From: Brettanomyces bruxellensis
Lineage: Eukaryota; Ascomycota; Pichiomycetes; Pichiales; Pichiaceae
Reading direction: 5' to 3'
Assembly (NCBI RefSeq): GCF_011074885.1
Contig: NC_054689.1
Location: 806,001-870,000 of the forward strand
Length of the DNA stretch: 64,000 nt
The notes below the pieces were generated by a model. It saw only the letters and a program-made list of their open reading frames with translations. It did no database searches and had not been told where the DNA came from. Every line of letters begins with the position of its first letter. The first letter of the stretch is position 1. The position numbers and the translations under genes were made by a program. This document shows, piece by piece, positions 59,687 through 64,000 of the stretch.

Positions 59687-61729
59687 ATGTCACAAACAAC
59701 GCTTAGTGGGAGGTACGGCATTGGTAGAAATGAAAGAAATCAATTGGGCTCAACGTCCTGGTCTCCCTCAGGAGTATTGTTTAGATCGAATGATTCACAA
59801 CATGTACCATTGAAAAAAGGAAATACTCTTTCATCAAAGAAGGGTAACTTGCCTTCTGCACATAAGACGAAATTAAAAAAAAGAAAGCCGACGTATGCAA
59901 CATATTTTCACAAGGTGTTCAAGATCCGAATGAGATACTATTACAGGCTTTCGCTTCTTCTTTCAATACTTCTTTCTATTCTCATTGCATTACCCTATGG
60001 AGGAAATATTTTCATGCTACCAGTAAAAATTATGATACTATGGGCTTCATTTTGTTTGCTCAAAATTGCAAGGGATGCCACAATCAGGGTTTCTTTATCA
60101 GGCGCATCTTCGGAGTTTCAACACATTGTTTCATGTCTTTTTTCTACACACTTCCTCATCGTTTTTGGCTGTTATGCAGTTGCCACAGGTAGCATCTTCC
60201 TCATTATCTATAATCAATCTTCGGCGTACCTAAATTACAGCATATCATCTCCTACAAAAACGGTCAAACCATTCCTCAATGATAGTTTCATGTTTTTCTG
60301 GTATTTCTCCATGTTTGTTTCGTCATTCTACTCTTTACAGTTTATCATTTTTGAAAAGAACATGCTACCTTTCAAGATTGGTGTTTATAGATGCGACCCA
60401 ACCGACTATTTGAAGAATATTAAATGGAGTTCCTTGCTTAAAGAGGCTACAGCTATAGCCGGTTGCATTGCGATATTTGCGGCACCAGTCTACTTCTGGT
60501 TTAGAAGGCTCATATTCAATGTTTTCTTTTCTGGATTAGTGTACGGTACAAACTTAAACAGTCAAATTCCGGCAATCAGGTTTTCCATAATTTACTATTT
60601 ATGGCTTTGCATTTTGAGCTTTGCAATTGTTTTTACATACGAGTTATTGAACCGAATCTACAATGCATATGCCATGGTCGGATGTCTTATAGTCAAAAAG
60701 CCTATAAGTTCATATGGCGATAATCAATTTGATGTTCTCACAACTGGAATCACAGACTATGAGTATCCATTAGTCAGATTGACCGCTTACCAAGAACTAG
60801 TTTACAGATCCCTCTGCACGAATATAAGCGAGAGAAGATGCTTATATGAGGACTCTCGGTGGTTACTTGTTCTTAACGAGGCCGCTAAGCTTATAAGATC
60901 GAACTCTAAGGTCATAAAAATGGACATTTTGCCAAAAAAGGCTTCTGTGAAGTCCAAAATTCCCGAAAATAATTCAGCACCAAATGATGATACACCAAAT
61001 ATATTTGGAAGATCTGGGCAGATAAACATCGATACTGGAAATGATTTTGATAAGGCTAATTTGAGGTCAAGACGAAGCATGTTTTCGACAAATATTAATA
61101 GTCCTGAAGATTTGTTTCTTAAGCACGATTCACCACATAAACCAGTTATACCTAAGAAAAAGCAGAGCTTGGTTTCTATCGTTGTGAAGAAATGTGAAGC
61201 GTACATCTTGTCATTAGTGCGTAAATTTGGAAAGCAGTTAAAAGAATATATTCTAAACCAACGAAAGAAGAGTGTGTTTTTGCAAAAGGTGGATCGATTT
61301 ATTACTAAAGATAAAATGATTTGGGGATCGTACCGAAAAGAAGCAGACAGAAGAATTCCAGACAAGATCATTGTTGGTAATGCGATAATTGTGATTTCTG
61401 AGATGTTACTTCATGCCAAAAGTGAGGACAAGAAGAACAGAGTCGAAAGTACATTAACGGAGGTGCTTACAATATTGACTAGCATATATAAGTCGACATC
61501 ATTATTTTTGGATCATCCTCCAGTTGCTCCTAAAAGTATAAAAGAAAAGGAGCACAATAGTATTAAGGAAATCAACGATTTAGCGATTTCCTACTTTTTC
61601 AAGATAGTTGTCTTTTACAACTCTTCTTTAAATGATCTCATATTGGGACCAGATACATTTAAGTTAGCTAAGTGGTGTACGGATATGGCACTTGAAGAGC
61701 AAAAGTCCCGGGGCTTTACAGAAATATGA
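59687..61729 (+). CDS. NDC1: Pore-membrane nucleoporin NDC1
   Basis: Integral membrane protein that anchors nuclear pore complexes and spindle pole bodies in the nuclear envelope. The 680 residues (655 in S. cerevisiae) start with a basic polar region of about 75 residues. About six transmembrane helices follow (90-330) with a luminal-type loop (about 180-205). The long soluble C-terminal half carries the family block YPLVRLTAYQELVYRSLC (about 364-381), a linker rich in Lys and Ser (about 420-495), and a helical end. Divergent adjacency to RAD52 supports the assignment. Confidence 0.9.
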   Translation: MSQTTLSGRYGIGRNERNQLGSTSWSPSGVLFRSNDSQHVPLKKGNTLSSKKGNLPSAHKTKLKKRKPTYATYFHKVFKIRMRYYYRLSLLLSILLSILIALPYGGNIFMLPVKIMILWASFCLLKIARDATIRVSLSGASSEFQHIVSCLFSTHFLIVFGCYAVATGSIFLIIYNQSSAYLNYSISSPTKTVKPFLNDSFMFFWYFSMFVSSFYSLQFIIFEKNMLPFKIGVYRCDPTDYLKNIKWSSLLKEATAIAGCIAIFAAPVYFWFRRLIFNVFFSGLVYGTNLNSQIPAIRFSIIYYLWLCILSFAIVFTYELLNRIYNAYAMVGCLIVKKPISSYGDNQFDVLTTGITDYEYPLVRLTAYQELVYRSLCTNISERRCLYEDSRWLLVLNEAAKLIRSNSKVIKMDILPKKASVKSKIPENNSAPNDDTPNIFGRSGQINIDTGNDFDKANLRSRRSMFSTNINSPEDLFLKHDSPHKPVIPKKKQSLVSIVVKKCEAYILSLVRKFGKQLKEYILNQRKKSVFLQKVDRFITKDKMIWGSYRKEADRRIPDKIIVGNAIIVISEMLLHAKSEDKKNRVESTLTEVLTILTSIYKSTSLFLDHPPVAPKSIKEKEHNSIKEINDLAISYFFKIVVFYNSSLNDLILGPDTFKLAKWCTDMALEEQKSRGFTEI

Positions 61730-61938
61730 GGACCTGAGTTCGATAGAGGAAATATAATAAATACTACCCTAACTGCCACACTATATGTCACGATATATAC
61801 TACTATAGATTATTATACTAGCTTGCAGTTGCATTATAAAAAAAAAGTATTAGTTGAAAATTCGGTGTCCCTTATATAAACCTGTATTTCTGAAAATAAT
61901 CACCACTATAAATTAAATCTCTAATGAATATACCCAAT

Positions 61939-63951
61939 CTAATCCACATCATCCTTGTTCGTTGTACTACCATTAGACTCTTCGTGAGTTGTACTATCAC
62001 CAGGATTTATGTTATCCAATAAAACTGGTTTAAGAACATTCTCATCAAAGCTTGAGAACCATTTGGTAGGTTCCTCAACATTAAGAAGATTGCCAAGGTT
62101 TAGTACACTGGCAGTAGGCTTTGCCCCAAAGGTACTTTTTGATTGTTGGGTAAACGAGTTGTCCTGTGATCCATGCAATGAAGTCACTGAATGGCCTCTC
62201 GATGGAAAAGATGCAAGATTCTGTGATGGTGGAGGTATTTCTATTTGTGAATCCATATCAGAGCCAGAAACAAAATCTTCCTGTGATGGATGCTTGGATC
62301 TAGTGGAGCTGAAACGTGATTCATCAAAGTATGGCGATGATAATGTGGAGGGTTTCTTATGGTGCCTTCCAGTCACAGATGAAATTCTCTGAATCGCAGG
62401 TATCTCAATATCAAAATCATCGTCATTGTCTTCGTTTTCATCGACACAACCTGTCTTAATATTCAATATTTCAAGCATAGCAGCGGTTGTACCACCAAAG
62501 AGTATAACAGTGAGCACAACGACAACTAAAACTGTGGCTAATAGAGCATATTTTGAATCTCCTTGAAGGCCCATTGCCAAAGCCACACCAACAGCTCCTC
62601 TTAATCCTGCCCAAAATTGCATCATCTGATAGTTATATGGGATTTCATCCTCAGTGGATGTAATATCGTGGTTATATCCAGATTTAGCCCTTCTAGTTCT
62701 TGTGAACCAGTTTATGAGTCTACTAAGAGGGAAAACAGCGGCCCAACGAGCAATACAGATACAGACAAAGGTCACAATAATGAGAAGTGGCTTGAACACA
62801 AGTTCAACCTCGGTGAATAAGGATAGACCTAAATAGATGAAGATGAAGTTTTCACTGAGCTGAGCCAAAAGTTGGAACGTGTACTTTGTGGCAACCTGTG
62901 TACGCCTGGACATATTATAATAGGCATAATGCTTGAGAGTTATTCCGCAAAAAAGCAAAGACACAATTCCAGACATGTGGCATCCATTCGAAAAGAAATA
63001 GGACTCGTATGCCAAAAGTAAGACGAGGCAACTCTCGATCTGAGGATACCTTCTTATATGTGAGTGTTTCAACATAAGTGCAATTAAAACACCTGCAGCA
63101 AGTCCAATAAATGTACTGACGGTAAAAGTAATGAGGAATAATGCGATACCTTGAAACAAGCTCGAAAATTGTGCCTGCTGACCATGGAATTTTGCACATG
63201 TTTCAAACATAACAATACAGATAGCGTCATTAAGAAGCGACTCTCCAAAGATGATCGTGTATAGTTTTGGGTCCACTTTATAACTGTTGAAAATTGAAAG
63301 GATGGTAACTGGATCAGTGGCAGAAAGTGTAGCTCCAACGGCCAAAGAATCAACAAATGAAATGTTTATACTCTCGAGACCCAACCTCGTGTAGAGAAAA
63401 AGTATGATTCCAACAACAATTGCACTGATGAAAGTTCCAGGAATAGCAAAAGTTAAGATTGAGCCTATATTTCGGAAGAAATTTGCCTGATTGAGCTCAT
63501 ATCCGGAGTTCAAAATAATTGGAGGAAGCAATATATTGAAGAAATAGTTGGAATTGAACTTGACTGCATCCTGTATATAATGGCCAGGACTCACACGTAT
63601 TATAAGGCCAACAACCATACCATAAAAGATGGACAAAACTGTCTCGTGTATGGCCTTGATTCGCCTTTGCTGTAGATAATATGAAGACCATAGTGCAGAT
63701 CCAAGTAAGAACAGCACAATGAAGAGTGACCAGGACGAAAATATCTCTTCTGTGACTGGATTGCTATCGTCTGGTGTGCTGGCATCTGGAGTATCAAGAT
63801 CTGGTACCTCTGGTGCAGGAGCTTCATCTATGGGGCTTAGATCTTCATCTCCTATGGCAGATGCAGATTTAACAAAAATGAACAGAATTGCAAGAACTAC
63901 CCACAAACTATTGCTGAGACGGGCAATTCTGAGTGAAAATTTGGATTGCAT
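61939..63951 (-). CDS. NHX1: Endosomal Na+(K+)/H+ exchanger NHX1
   Basis: CPA1 exchanger that controls late endosomal and vacuolar pH and Na+ sequestration. The 670 residues have an N-terminal signal sequence (about 10-33) and an acidic Pro/Asp-rich luminal stretch (about 34-68), then about 12 helices. Signatures are FFNILLPPIILNSGYELN (about 136-153; the amiloride-site region), ATLSATDPVTILSIFN (about 209-224) and FGESLLNDAICIVMFE (about 234-249), the catalytic N-D pair. A G-L-R-G-A-V-G-V-A-L-A segment lies near 450. The C-terminal 160 residues are hydrophilic and Ser-rich, with Asp/Glu patches. It starts 49 bp from the window end, so its promoter is outside. Confidence 0.95.
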   Translation of the reverse strand: MQSKFSLRIARLSNSLWVVLAILFIFVKSASAIGDEDLSPIDEAPAPEVPDLDTPDASTPDDSNPVTEEIFSSWSLFIVLFLLGSALWSSYYLQQRRIKAIHETVLSIFYGMVVGLIIRVSPGHYIQDAVKFNSNYFFNILLPPIILNSGYELNQANFFRNIGSILTFAIPGTFISAIVVGIILFLYTRLGLESINISFVDSLAVGATLSATDPVTILSIFNSYKVDPKLYTIIFGESLLNDAICIVMFETCAKFHGQQAQFSSLFQGIALFLITFTVSTFIGLAAGVLIALMLKHSHIRRYPQIESCLVLLLAYESYFFSNGCHMSGIVSLLFCGITLKHYAYYNMSRRTQVATKYTFQLLAQLSENFIFIYLGLSLFTEVELVFKPLLIIVTFVCICIARWAAVFPLSRLINWFTRTRRAKSGYNHDITSTEDEIPYNYQMMQFWAGLRGAVGVALAMGLQGDSKYALLATVLVVVVLTVILFGGTTAAMLEILNIKTGCVDENEDNDDDFDIEIPAIQRISSVTGRHHKKPSTLSSPYFDESRFSSTRSKHPSQEDFVSGSDMDSQIEIPPPSQNLASFPSRGHSVTSLHGSQDNSFTQQSKSTFGAKPTASVLNLGNLLNVEEPTKWFSSFDENVLKPVLLDNINPGDSTTHEESNGSTTNKDDVD

Positions 63952-64000
63952 TGATGTTGCGGCGGTTCAACTTTAAAGGAAATGCCAATTGGTAAAATAA

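Overview
The window reads as nuclear chromosomal DNA of an ascomycete budding yeast (Saccharomycotina) that is not Saccharomyces. It is gene-dense, almost all genes are single-exon, and the products are typical yeast proteins: pentafunctional AROM, OST1, ALG1, VPS33, NET1, NDC1, RER1, SCP1, and RAD52 with RAD59. The one clear intron, in COX9, has GTAAGT, TACTAAC and TAG signals. CTG codons fall at conserved leucines (for example in the EPSP-synthase part of ARO1), so this is not a CTG-Ser yeast. A 4-hydroxyphenylpyruvate dioxygenase, moderate GC and long poly(dA:dT) tracts would suit Pichiaceae such as Brettanomyces, Ogataea or Pichia, but the species is not proven.

Layout from left to right. 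1-14 kb: OST1 (cut by the window edge), YHB1, a formin (BNI1), an RWD-like basic protein, POT1, ALG1, and an unknown protein with a PP1-docking motif. 15-26 kb: the GC-rich ARO1, RAD59 convergent with VPS33, then spliced COX9 and COX8 transcribed away from each other. 26-34 kb: a TPR protein, MIX23, CTF3/CENP-I and an MFS transporter. 34-43 kb: GCV1 (frame broken), SMC3, and NET1 (frame broken, convergent with SMC3). 43-51 kb: RAD28/CSA, RER1, a multi-pass membrane protein, a 2.1 kb gene-free gap and HPD. 51-64 kb: a FRE-type ferric reductase, a PEX22 candidate, SCP1, a YGNQ-repeat protein, RAD52 divergent from NDC1, and NHX1.

Themes: chromosome maintenance is well represented (SMC3, CTF3, RAD52, RAD59, RAD28, NET1), as are mitochondrial or respiratory functions (COX8, COX9, MIX23, GCV1) and the secretory/endosomal system (OST1, ALG1, RER1, VPS33, NHX1). 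From memory of S. cerevisiae systematic names, three neighbour pairs are conserved: SMC3-NET1, RAD52-NDC1 and VPS33-COX8.

The most checkable unusual points are the two frame breaks (GCV1, NET1), a natural glutamine at one of the two SMC3 acetylation-site lysines, an acidic insertion in the peroxisomal thiolase, the GC island over ARO1, and a repeated ACGCGAAA motif upstream of SMC3 and RAD52. I found no mobile element, virus, CRISPR array, rRNA or tRNA gene, and no convincing wholly new system.
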